From: Ilumatobacteraceae bacterium
GTDB lineage: Bacteria; Actinomycetota; Acidimicrobiia; Acidimicrobiales; Ilumatobacteraceae
Length of the DNA stretch: 6,353 nt
NCBI GenBank assembly: GCA_016650435.1
Contig: JAENVT010000019.1
Coordinates: 1-6,353, forward strand
Direction: 5' to 3'
Numbering within the stretch: the stretch's first letter is position 1; every line of letters starts with the position of its first letter. Position numbers and translations under genes: made by a program. Below the pieces are notes generated by a model. It saw nothing but the letters and a program-made list of their open reading frames with translations, did not search any database and was not told the origin of the DNA. Of this stretch, positions 1-5,544 are shown in pieces.

Positions 1-291
1 TTCCAGATCACTCACGGGGAGCTGATGCGATTCATTCCGTGCTACTGCGGCTGCGGTAAGGACGCCGGGCACCGCAGCAACCGCGACTGTTACGTCAAGA
101 GAATCGATGCCGATGGCACTGTGGTACTCGACTCGATGGCCCCCACTTGAGGCATCTGCCTCGGGGTCACGCGTGACGTGATGAACATGCTGAATGAAGG
201 AAAGACGCCACGAGAGATTCGCACGGCGATCGATCGCAAATACGCCAGCCACATCGACAACGCGACGCCCACGCCATACCCGTCCGCGTGA
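1..291 (+). CDS. PCYCGC (CYCXC) family selenoprotein, 5' partial, Sec encoded by TGA 148-150
   Basis: Frame 1 is open from the left edge to TGA 289-291, apart from one in-frame TGA at 148-150. The visible 96 residues carry the PCYCGC signature (residues 13-18 of the fragment), then GHRSNRDCYVK (23-33), a DGTVVLD strand, and U50-G-I-C53 followed by an EGKTPREIRTAID segment (66-78). PCYCGC proteins normally have CGIC or CGVC at that place, so the TGA falls exactly on a conserved, probably redox or metal-binding Cys, giving a UxxC motif. A hairpin fitting a bacterial SECIS follows (separate entry). Family members are often exported or lipoproteins, but the N-terminus lies outside the window, so localisation cannot be judged. 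Function is not established; the Cys-rich layout suggests metal handling or thiol redox. The stop lies 27 nt before the methyltransferase at 319, probably the same transcript. A conventional caller would miss the gene or start it at ATG 181. The alternative, a pseudogene with a nonsense mutation, is less likely. Confidence 0.88.
151..183 (+). promoter_or_regulatory. Candidate bacterial SECIS element for the PCYCGC selenoprotein
   Basis: Just after UGA 148-150, GTCA (166-169) pairs with TGAC (174-177) around the tetraloop CGCG (170-173), whose second base is G171. A lower helix CATC (153-156) with GATG (180-183) could close an internal loop. The gap from UGA to the loop is 19 nt (151-169). This fits the general bacterial SECIS description: short stem, G in the first two loop positions, loop about 16-37 nt after UGA. 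A second small palindrome, GAGGCA/TGCCTC (149-162), overlaps the UGA and could compete. The pairing was done by eye, without an energy calculation. Confidence 0.65.
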
Positions 292-318
292 CGTCGGGAG
301 CGCGTGAGAGGCTGAGAC

Positions 319-945
319 ATGGGCTTCTATGCCGACCGCCTCTTTCCACCGATCATGAATCGCGTGATGAACACCAAACAGAAGCGGCGTATCCGCTCAC
401 GAGTGTGCGCCCCGCTGTCCGGTGACGTCATCGAGATCGGCTTCGGCACAGGACTGAACCTGCCCCACCTGCCGCCCGGGGTCGAGGTCTTGCGGGCCGT
501 CGACCCGCTCGAACGCGGCAGAGTCCTCGCGTCCGAGCGCATCGCGAAAAGCGCAGTCCCGGTGGAATTCGTCGGACTGGACGGGCAGTCGCTGCCACTC
601 GACGACGATTCCGTCGATGCGGCGCTTTCCACGTGGACACTGTGCAGCATTCCCAATCCCGTCGCCGCCGTGCGCGAAATCGGCCGGGTGCTCCGTCCGG
701 GAGGGATCTTCCGGTTCGTCGAACATGGCCGATCGCCGGACCCGCAAGTACTCAAGTGGCAGAAGCGCCTGAACCCCGTGCAGCGTCGAGTTGCCTGCGG
801 CTGCACCCTTGACCGAGACATCCCGTCGATCATCGAGGAAGCTGGACTTCGCGTCGACTCTTTGGACACCTACTATGCGAAGGGAGATCCAAAGACCTTC
901 GGCTGGACGTTCGAAGGTACCGCGCGCGCCAGCCTTGGCGAGTAG
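319..945 (+). CDS. Class I SAM-dependent methyltransferase, METTL7/thiol-methyltransferase-like
   Basis: A 208-residue Rossmann methyltransferase, probably cytoplasmic. Motif I is VIEIGFGTG (residues 37-45), the acidic ribose-binding residue is D62 in AVDP, the motif II/III region is SVDAALSTWTLCSI (98-111), and RVLRPGG (123-129) is the classic UbiE/Methyltransf_11 segment. The tail has FVEHG (133-137) and GCTLDR (161-166), followed by IPSIIEEAGL. This GC-x-L-x-R pattern resembles METTL7/TMT1 proteins, which methylate alkyl thiols and hydrogen sulfide; the substrate here is inferred only. ATG 319 is preceded by GAGAGG (306-311) at 7 nt. It follows the PCYCGC selenoprotein by 27 nt and probably shares its mRNA. 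The TAG stop directly abuts the stop of the convergent rhodanese. It is full length with no internal stops. A ubiquinone or phospholipid methyltransferase is a less likely alternative. Confidence 0.85.
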   Translation: MGFYADRLFPPIMNRVMNTKQKRRIRSRVCAPLSGDVIEIGFGTGLNLPHLPPGVEVLRAVDPLERGRVLASERIAKSAVPVEFVGLDGQSLPLDDDSVDAALSTWTLCSIPNPVAAVREIGRVLRPGGIFRFVEHGRSPDPQVLKWQKRLNPVQRRVACGCTLDRDIPSIIEEAGLRVDSLDTYYAKGDPKTFGWTFEGTARASLGE

Positions 946-1371
946 TCACCGCTCAGGACTTCGGCCGGCCGGCCGCCTCAGGGCGTGTTCAGTGAACGCG
1001 TGCCAGGCTTGAAAGCCACCGACGAGGTCGGTCGCCCGGTGTAGCCCGACGTCGTGTAGCAGTGCGGCGGCGAGGCTCGATTGGTAGCCCTCGTTGCAGA
1101 CGATCACGATGCGAGCGTCGTATTCGGCCGCTTCGGCGATGTGGTGCTCGCAGGCTGGGTCGGGTCGCCACTCGAGGACGTTGCGGTCGATGACGATCGA
1201 ACCGGGTAGATCCCCGTCACGCGTGCGCTGCTCGACGGGCCGGATGTCGATGATCACAGCACCGGCGGTCCGCTCATTTTCGAGTGCGTCGGGTTCGACT
1301 CGGTCGAGGCGGGCGCGGGCGACGGTGAGGATCTCGTCGATCGAGCGAGTGTCGCGGCCCCGATCGTTCAT
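946..1371 (-). CDS. Single-domain rhodanese-like sulfurtransferase
   Basis: A 141-residue protein with one rhodanese domain: AGAVIIDIRP (residues 36-45), DLPGSIVIDRNVLEWR (54-69, the usual 'GHIPGA' position), and the active-site loop VCNEGYQSS (91-99) with catalytic Cys C92. It ends with DLVGGFQAWHAF (115-126), the usual rhodanese C-terminal signature. Rhodaneses carry sulfane sulfur (sometimes selenium) as a cysteine persulfide and pass it to acceptors. The first 30 residues form a polar helical extension. It is the last gene of the leftward operon: its ATG (1371-1369) overlaps the TGA of the MFS gene by 4 nt, implying translational coupling. The stop directly adjoins the stop of the rightward methyltransferase. 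No signal peptide is seen, so it is probably cytoplasmic. Confidence 0.9.
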   Translation of the reverse strand: MNDRGRDTRSIDEILTVARARLDRVEPDALENERTAGAVIIDIRPVEQRTRDGDLPGSIVIDRNVLEWRPDPACEHHIAEAAEYDARIVIVCNEGYQSSLAAALLHDVGLHRATDLVGGFQAWHAFTEHALRRPAGRSPER

Positions 1372-2621
1372 CTCGGATGCGTTTCGTACATGCGCATGGC
1401 AGCGACTATGCCAGACGCTGCGGTGAGTGCGGCGACGGCGTAGATCGCGGCGGGGATGGAGATCAGGTCAGCGAGGATGCCGGCGAGGAGTGCTCCGATG
1501 GCGAAGCCGCCGTCGCGCCACAGCCGATAGACGCCGACCGAGCGGGCGCGCCATGTCGGGTGGGCGACGTCGCCGATCGCCGCGAGCAGCGTTGGGTAGA
1601 CCATTGCGGTGCCGGCGCCGAGCACCATCGCACCGACCGCCCATGCCGCGAAGTTGCCGGTGGCGGCGATCCAAGCGATGGCGACTGCTTGGGTGAGCAT
1701 GCCGCCGACGATCAATGGTTTGCGGCCGATCCGATCGGACAGTCCACCGGTGTACAGCTGGCCGAGGCCCCACACGGCGGGGTAGAGCGCGGCGAGTACG
1801 CCGATCCGTCCGATCGACATCCCGGCGTTTGCGAAGAAGATCGGGAACAGTCCCCATGCGAGTCCGTCGTTGAGGTTGTTGACGAGGCCGGCCTGCGAGC
1901 ACGACGACAATGCCTTGTCGGTGAAGGAGGTGAGTCGAAAGATGTCGCCGGTGGTCAGTGTGGCGCGGTGGGAGTCGGTGGTAGCGACGTGGTTGGCGGC
2001 TTCGTAGCGGGCATGACCACGGGTCTCGCGCACGAAGAACACTGACAATCCGAGACCGAGACCGGCATAGGCGATGCCGAGGAAGAACGGCTCCGGGCGC
2101 AGTCCAGCGTGCTCGGCGATAAAACCGGTCGCCAGTGCGGTGATGGCGACGGCGCCGTAACCAGCTGCTTCGTTCATTCCCATCGCGAACCCGCGTCTCG
2201 TCGGCCCGACGAGGTCGATCTTCATGATCACTGTCGTCGACCATGTGAGCCCTTGGTTGACGCCGAGCAGAACGTTGGCGAAGATCACCCAGCCCCAGCT
2301 TGGTGCCCAGATCAGCAACAGCGGGACCGGTATGGCAATGATCCACCCGGCGACGAGAACGGGCTTGCGGCCGTAGCGGTCGGAGAGCGTGCCGGCGAAG
2401 AAGTTGGTCACTGCCTTGACTGCGCCGAAGGCGACGATGAACGTCAGGGTCGAGGTGAAAGCAGTGAGCCCGAACTCTTGCTTGGCGAGCAGCGGGAGGA
2501 CAGTGCGTTCCTGGCCGATCATGCCACCGACGAGTGCGTTGACGCCGACGAGGAGGGAAAACTGGGCGATGTTCTCCTTCAGACCGAGCCGCAGGGATGC
2601 CTCTGTAGTCGGCGTGCTCAC
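1368..2621 (-). CDS. MFS transporter, 12-TM type
   Basis: A 417-residue integral membrane protein of the Major Facilitator Superfamily. The loop 2-3 motif A is clear (AGTLSDRYGRKPV, residues 76-88) and its pseudo-repeat occurs in the second half (TGGLSDRIGRKPL, 291-303). Hydrophobic stretches on either side fit two six-helix bundles, with a polar cytoplasmic loop around 200-235. The segment SSCSQAGLVNNLNDGLAWG (239-257) at the start of the second half is distinctive, and C241 could contact a thiophilic substrate. The start is GTG (2621-2619), overlapping the TGA of the upstream MBL-rhodanese gene by 4 nt, and the stop overlaps the next ATG by 4 nt, so the three genes form one coupled operon. 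The substrate is unknown; the context suggests export of a sulfur, selenium or arsenic compound. It is not recognisable to me as ArsJ or another named arsenic exporter. Confidence 0.9.
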   Translation of the reverse strand: MSTPTTEASLRLGLKENIAQFSLLVGVNALVGGMIGQERTVLPLLAKQEFGLTAFTSTLTFIVAFGAVKAVTNFFAGTLSDRYGRKPVLVAGWIIAIPVPLLLIWAPSWGWVIFANVLLGVNQGLTWSTTVIMKIDLVGPTRRGFAMGMNEAAGYGAVAITALATGFIAEHAGLRPEPFFLGIAYAGLGLGLSVFFVRETRGHARYEAANHVATTDSHRATLTTGDIFRLTSFTDKALSSCSQAGLVNNLNDGLAWGLFPIFFANAGMSIGRIGVLAALYPAVWGLGQLYTGGLSDRIGRKPLIVGGMLTQAVAIAWIAATGNFAAWAVGAMVLGAGTAMVYPTLLAAIGDVAHPTWRARSVGVYRLWRDGGFAIGALLAGILADLISIPAAIYAVAALTAASGIVAAMRMYETHPR

Positions 2622-3964
2622 CGTGCGGTCTCGAGCAGCTTGCCGGTCGAGTCGGACCAGGTCTCGGGTCCGCCGTCGAGTACCGCGACGTCGCCCTTTC
2701 CGCGAGCCGTGAGGATGCTGGCAGCGGTCATTGCACGTTCACCGTGTCCGCACATCACGCTCACTGGTCCCGGCCTGAGGCGGGCGTCTTCGACGGCGCC
2801 GAGTTCGATGTTGAGCGCGCCGGGCACGTGGCCGGAGGCGTACTCGTTGGCCTGGCGCACATCGATCACCTGACCAGTCATCCCGGCGGGGTCGACGAGT
2901 GGGATCGTGCTCACCGGCCGCCCAGAATCGGTCCACGCCTCGATTCCACCGGCGAGTTCACCGACGAGGTGCTCGTGGCCGACATCGAGGCACTGCCGGA
3001 CGAGGTCAGCGCGATCTTGACCAGGGTCGAGGACGAAAGCGAGTGCCCGGTCGGGTTCGACCAGCCAGCCGAGCCAGCTCGCGAACACCGGTCGCAGCGT
3101 GTTCGACAACGACCCCGGTATATGACCGGCGGAGAATGCCGCGACCGGTCGGGCGTCGACGACGACGCCGCCCTCGGCGAGGTGGCGCTCGACGTCGTCG
3201 GGTTGAAGCGCGGCGAGGCGAGGGACGGCGTTGTATCTCGTGGGGCCGCGGCGGTTCAATTCCGGCAGGCGAGCGAAGTAGGTGGGGAAGGTGCCGAACC
3301 CGGCGACCAATCGCTTGACGAACAGGTCTTCGTCGGTGATAGAGAACAGCGGGTTGGTGTCTCGTTCGTGGCCGAGGGTTGAGGTGCGTTGCGAGGCACC
3401 GGGTGCCGAGCAGAACGATCCCGCACCGTGCGTCGGATACACCGCGAGACCATCGGGCAATTCGTCGAATCGGCGTAACGCGCTGAACATCTCGTGCGCG
3501 AGCGGAACGGCTAGCTCGGGGCCGCACAGGTCCGTTCGTCCGACTGCGCCGACCATCAGCGAACCGCCGGAGAACAACGCGACCGGCGAACCGTTCTCGA
3601 CGAGGATGTAGGCGTGGTGGTCGGGTGTGTGACCGGGCGTCGCCACAGCGATCAATTCGATACCGTCAGCGAGGGCTACATGTTCGCTGTCGGTGACCGG
3701 TCGATGTGGTGATTCGAGATGTGACGCGGCTGGTGCGACGAAGGTTGCGCCGGTCCGGTCGGCCAAGGCAGGGCTGCCGGTCACATAGTCGGCGTGGGAA
3801 TGGGTGTCCAGTGTCCATGCCAGTCGGAGGCGGAGCCGTTCGACGAGTGCATCGTGGGCGCTCGGGAATCGCGGTGGGTCGACGACAGCGGCGGTGCCGT
3901 CACCGAGGTCGATCACGTACGACGAGTGTCCGAGGCCCTCATCGACAAAGTCGTACACGCGCAT
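2618..3964 (-). CDS. Metallo-beta-lactamase fold protein with two rhodanese domains (persulfide dioxygenase-like)
   Basis: A 448-residue three-domain protein. The MBL domain (about 1-250) has THSHADY (54-60), PGHTPDHH (110-117), GRTDL (142-146) and YPTHGAG (176-182). By analogy with ETHE1/CstB persulfide dioxygenases, H55, H112 and D145 would bind mononuclear Fe(II). The residue after HxHxD is Y60, as in the Blh-type branch, not His. Rhodanese 1 (about 257-345) has lost its catalytic Cys: the loop reads FVLDPGQDR (310-318). Rhodanese 2 (about 362-448) is intact, with C405 in MCGHGER. Such fusions oxidise glutathione or other low-molecular-weight persulfides to sulfite or thiosulfate. ATG 3964 is preceded on the minus strand by GAGAGG (3976-3971) at 6 nt. 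It is first in the leftward operon, driven from the symmetric divergent promoter. The fold is firm; the exact substrate is inferred. Confidence 0.88.
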   Translation of the reverse strand: MRVYDFVDEGLGHSSYVIDLGDGTAAVVDPPRFPSAHDALVERLRLRLAWTLDTHSHADYVTGSPALADRTGATFVAPAASHLESPHRPVTDSEHVALADGIELIAVATPGHTPDHHAYILVENGSPVALFSGGSLMVGAVGRTDLCGPELAVPLAHEMFSALRRFDELPDGLAVYPTHGAGSFCSAPGASQRTSTLGHERDTNPLFSITDEDLFVKRLVAGFGTFPTYFARLPELNRRGPTRYNAVPRLAALQPDDVERHLAEGGVVVDARPVAAFSAGHIPGSLSNTLRPVFASWLGWLVEPDRALAFVLDPGQDRADLVRQCLDVGHEHLVGELAGGIEAWTDSGRPVSTIPLVDPAGMTGQVIDVRQANEYASGHVPGALNIELGAVEDARLRPGPVSVMCGHGERAMTAASILTARGKGDVAVLDGGPETWSDSTGKLLETAR

Positions 3965-3989
3965 CGTTCACCTCTCCGATGACGACTGA

Positions 3990-4005
3990 TCAAGTGACTG
4001 CTTGA
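3990..4005. promoter_or_regulatory. Operator-like palindrome 1 (TCAA-N8-TTGA)
   Basis: TCAAG-N6-CTTGA, a perfect 5-bp inverted repeat in a 16-bp site. It matches palindrome 2 in half-site and total length and lies exactly 40 bp from it, centre to centre. It covers the start-site side of the leftward promoter and touches the -35 of the rightward one. AT-rich dyads of this type are typical of ArsR/SmtB repressors, and the likely ligand is the ArsR-rhodanese encoded next door. Confidence 0.7.
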
Positions 4006-4030
4006 ATGTATCCCTTGCTGCCCCAATATT
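4002..4030 (+). promoter_or_regulatory. Predicted promoter for the ArsR-rhodanese/methyltransferase operon
   Basis: The -35 is TTGAAT (4002-4007) and the -10 is AATATT (4025-4030), with a 17-bp spacer; each hexamer matches the sigma70-type consensus at 4 of 6 bases. Transcription would start near 4037, giving a leader of about 34 nt to GTG 4071. It shares its spacer with the leftward promoter, and palindrome 2 overlaps its start region. Predicted by eye only. Confidence 0.5.
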
Positions 4031-4033
4031 CAA
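4005..4033 (-). promoter_or_regulatory. Predicted divergent promoter for the MBL-rhodanese/MFS/rhodanese operon
   Basis: Reading the minus strand, the -35 is TTGAAT (4033-4028) and the -10 is TACATT (4010-4005), with a 17-bp spacer. It lies on top of the rightward promoter in mirror image, so RNA polymerase probably cannot occupy both at once. Palindrome 1 overlaps its -10/start region and palindrome 2 its -35. Predicted by eye only. Confidence 0.5.
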
Positions 4034-4046
4034 GTAGTAGTTTGAA
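4029..4046. promoter_or_regulatory. Operator-like palindrome 2 (TTCAA-N8-TTGAA)
   Basis: TTCAA (4029-4033) and TTGAA (4042-4046) form a perfect 5-bp inverted repeat. Its 16-bp core (4030-4045) begins TCAAGT and ends TTGA, as in palindrome 1. It overlaps the -10/start of the rightward promoter and the -35 of the leftward one, so a bound repressor would silence both arms and autoregulate its own gene. Confidence 0.72.
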
Positions 4047-4070
4047 CACCGATGAGACGGAGACTTCAGG

Positions 4071-4739
4071 GTGGGTGACCGCGCAGCGAAGGACGCACTC
4101 TTCGACGCGTTCGCCGAGGTTGCCAAAGCGTTGGCCAGTGGACGTCGCGCCGAGATCGTCGATGTCCTCGCTCAGGGCGAACGGTCCGTCGAGCAACTCG
4201 CCGACGAAATCGGACAAAGTGTGGCTAACACCTCGCATCATCTGCGGGCGATGGCTAGAGCTGGTGTGCTTCGTACCCGCCGCGAGGGCACCCGGATCGT
4301 GTACATGCTGGCGAGCGACCGTGTCGGCGAAGTGTGGGCAGCCTTGCGCGACATCGCGACCGAACACGTCGCCGGCATCAACGAACTCGCCGACGCGTAT
4401 GTCGGAGATCGCGCCGGATTGGAACCGGTGACCCGCCGCGAACTCGAAGAGCGTCTCAAAGCCGGTGACACCATCGTGCTCGATGTTCGCCCATCGGCCG
4501 AGTTCGAGGCCGGCCACATCCCCGGTGCCAGGTCCGTGCCGATCGGCGAGCTGCGCCGGCTTCGTTCGGTGTCAAAGGACACCGAGATCGTCGCTTACTG
4601 CCGCGGGCCGTACTGCGTGTACGCGGACGAGGCCGTGCGCCAACTCCGCAGACGCGGGTTCAACGCCCGTCGTCTCGAGGACGGATTCCCTGAATGGAAA
4701 CGAGCCGGCCTACCGATTGCCGCCGGAACGGGAGGATGA
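4071..4739 (+). CDS. ArsR-family transcriptional regulator fused to a rhodanese domain
   Basis: A 222-residue repressor. Residues 1-105 form a winged helix-turn-helix of ArsR/SmtB type: SVEQLADEIGQSVANTSHHLRAMARAG (39-65) includes the recognition helix, followed by the wing (VLRTRREGTRIVYML). The family's usual ELCVC metal-binding Cys are absent and the HTH half contains no Cys at all. Residues 116-222 form a rhodanese domain: TIVLDVRPSAEFEAGHIPGA (134-153) and an active loop YCRGPYC (176-182) with catalytic C177 and a second Cys C182, ending LEDGFPEWKRAGLP. A plausible mechanism is release of DNA when C177 becomes persulfidated (or bound by selenium or As), perhaps through a C177-C182 bridge; this is inference. 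The start is GTG 4071, with GGAG (4059-4062) 8 nt upstream. The two palindromes just upstream are its likely operators. Its stop lies 2 nt before the next ATG, and the next RBS is within its last codons. Confidence 0.92.
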   Translation: MGDRAAKDALFDAFAEVAKALASGRRAEIVDVLAQGERSVEQLADEIGQSVANTSHHLRAMARAGVLRTRREGTRIVYMLASDRVGEVWAALRDIATEHVAGINELADAYVGDRAGLEPVTRRELEERLKAGDTIVLDVRPSAEFEAGHIPGARSVPIGELRRLRSVSKDTEIVAYCRGPYCVYADEAVRQLRRRGFNARRLEDGFPEWKRAGLPIAAGTGG

Positions 4740-4741
4740 CC

Positions 4742-5515
4742 ATGTCCAACGAAACACTCGTCGATGTCGACACCCTTCGCACACAGGTACGAGACAAGTA
4801 CCGTGACGTCGCCAACGACCCACACGGCACCCACCACTTCCACACTGGCCGCCCACTTGCGACCCGGCTCGGCTACGACCAAGCCGTCGTCGACGCTCTA
4901 CCGGATCGGGCGGTCGAATCGTTTGCCGGAGTCGGCAACCCATTCTCGCTCCGGCGACTCGAGCCCGGCGAGCGTGTCGTCGACGTCGGCTCCGGCGCAG
5001 GGTTTGACTCCTTTATTGCCGCAACCCAAGTTGCGCCGACCGGCCGTGTCATCGGGATCGACATGACCTTAGAGATGCTCGCCAAATCGCGAGCCACCGC
5101 CGGACAACTCGACTTCGATCATGTCGAGTTCCGCGAGGGCCTCGCCGAAACAATGCCCGTCGAGGATGGATGGGCAGACGTCGTCATCTCCAACGGCGTG
5201 ATCAACCTGTGCGCCGACAAGCGAGCGGTGTTCGCCGAGATCCATCGCGTGTTGCGCCCCGGTGGTGTGTTGCAGTTCGCCGATATTGCCAACGGACGCC
5301 CGGTGCCGATCGAGGCGATGCGCGACGTCGATCTGTGGACCGGTTGAATAGCCGGAGGGCTGCCCCGTGCGGGCTGGCAACAAATGCTCGAAGACTCCGG
5401 GTTCGAAGACGTCACCATCGGTCCACCCGTCGACACCTTCGGTGGTGCTATCGGTGAAGCCAACGCCCGTTCGTTCGAGGTGTTCGGCTACGCGTTCCTC
5501 GCCCGCCGGACCTAA
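4742..5515 (+). CDS. ArsM-like SAM methyltransferase, selenoprotein with Sec202 (TGA 5345-5347)
   Basis: Read through TGA 5345-5347, the protein is 257 residues, a normal size for bacterial ArsM-like enzymes; without readthrough it stops at 201 and loses its C-terminal domain. Motif I is VVDVGSGAGFD (79-89), the acidic ribose-binding residue is D107 (GID), and RVLRPGG (169-175) is the usual post-motif. The segment DLWTG-U-IAGGLPRAGW (197-212) aligns with the ArsM region carrying the third arsenic-binding Cys (about C224 of the algal CmArsM). After the UGA, 55 more codons keep family features (LEDSGFEDVTI, then VDTFGG) to TAA 5513-5515. Other usual ArsM Cys are replaced: GVGNP (63-67) has Val for Cys and SNGVINL (150-156) has Gly, leaving C157 as the only Cys. 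The substrate may therefore not be arsenite; a selenium, sulfur or other metalloid species is possible. ATG 4742 has GGAGG (4731-4735) 6 nt upstream. A longer start at 4694 inside arsR is unlikely. Confidence 0.9.
5348..5378 (+). promoter_or_regulatory. Candidate bacterial SECIS element for the ArsM-like selenoprotein
   Basis: After UGA 5345-5347, GCCC (5362-5365) pairs with GGGC (5371-5374) around the loop CGTGC (5366-5370), whose second base is G5367. C5360-G5376 extends the stem across a T-T mismatch, and GCC (5351-5353) can pair with GGC (5376-5378) as an alternative lower helix. The gap from UGA to the loop is 18 nt, nearly the same as the 19 nt in the PCYCGC gene, and both loops begin with CG. 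All four core pairs are G-C. Paired by eye. Confidence 0.68.
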
Positions 5516-5544
5516 CGAAAGAACCAACCAGAAAGGAGACTGCG

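Noticed and set aside
962..976. Run of GGCCGGCCGGCC as a terminator or repeat element
   Set aside because: It codes for the C-terminal RRPAGR part of the rhodanese, has no T-run and no second copy; simple GC-rich sequence explains it.
1377..2045. Long plus-strand open frame opposite the MFS gene (and similar ones at 2109-2873 and 2744-3382)
   Set aside because: High-GC shadow frames. The minus-strand proteins have clear MFS, MBL and rhodanese motifs, while these translations are low-complexity, rich in charged residues and Gly, with no recognisable domain.
4694..5347. A 217-residue version of the methyltransferase starting at ATG 4694 and ending at TGA 5347
   Set aside because: ATG 4694 lies inside the ArsR-rhodanese gene with no good ribosome site, whereas ATG 4742 has GGAGG at 6 nt. 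The end at 5347 ignores clear family homology after the UGA.
148..5347. A variant genetic code or pseudogenes as the reason for the two in-frame TGAs
   Set aside because: TGA serves as a normal stop for at least five other genes here, usually with the next gene starting at once, so it is not a sense codon in general. Both internal TGAs fall on conserved Cys columns, which random nonsense mutations would rarely do, and the downstream frames are intact.
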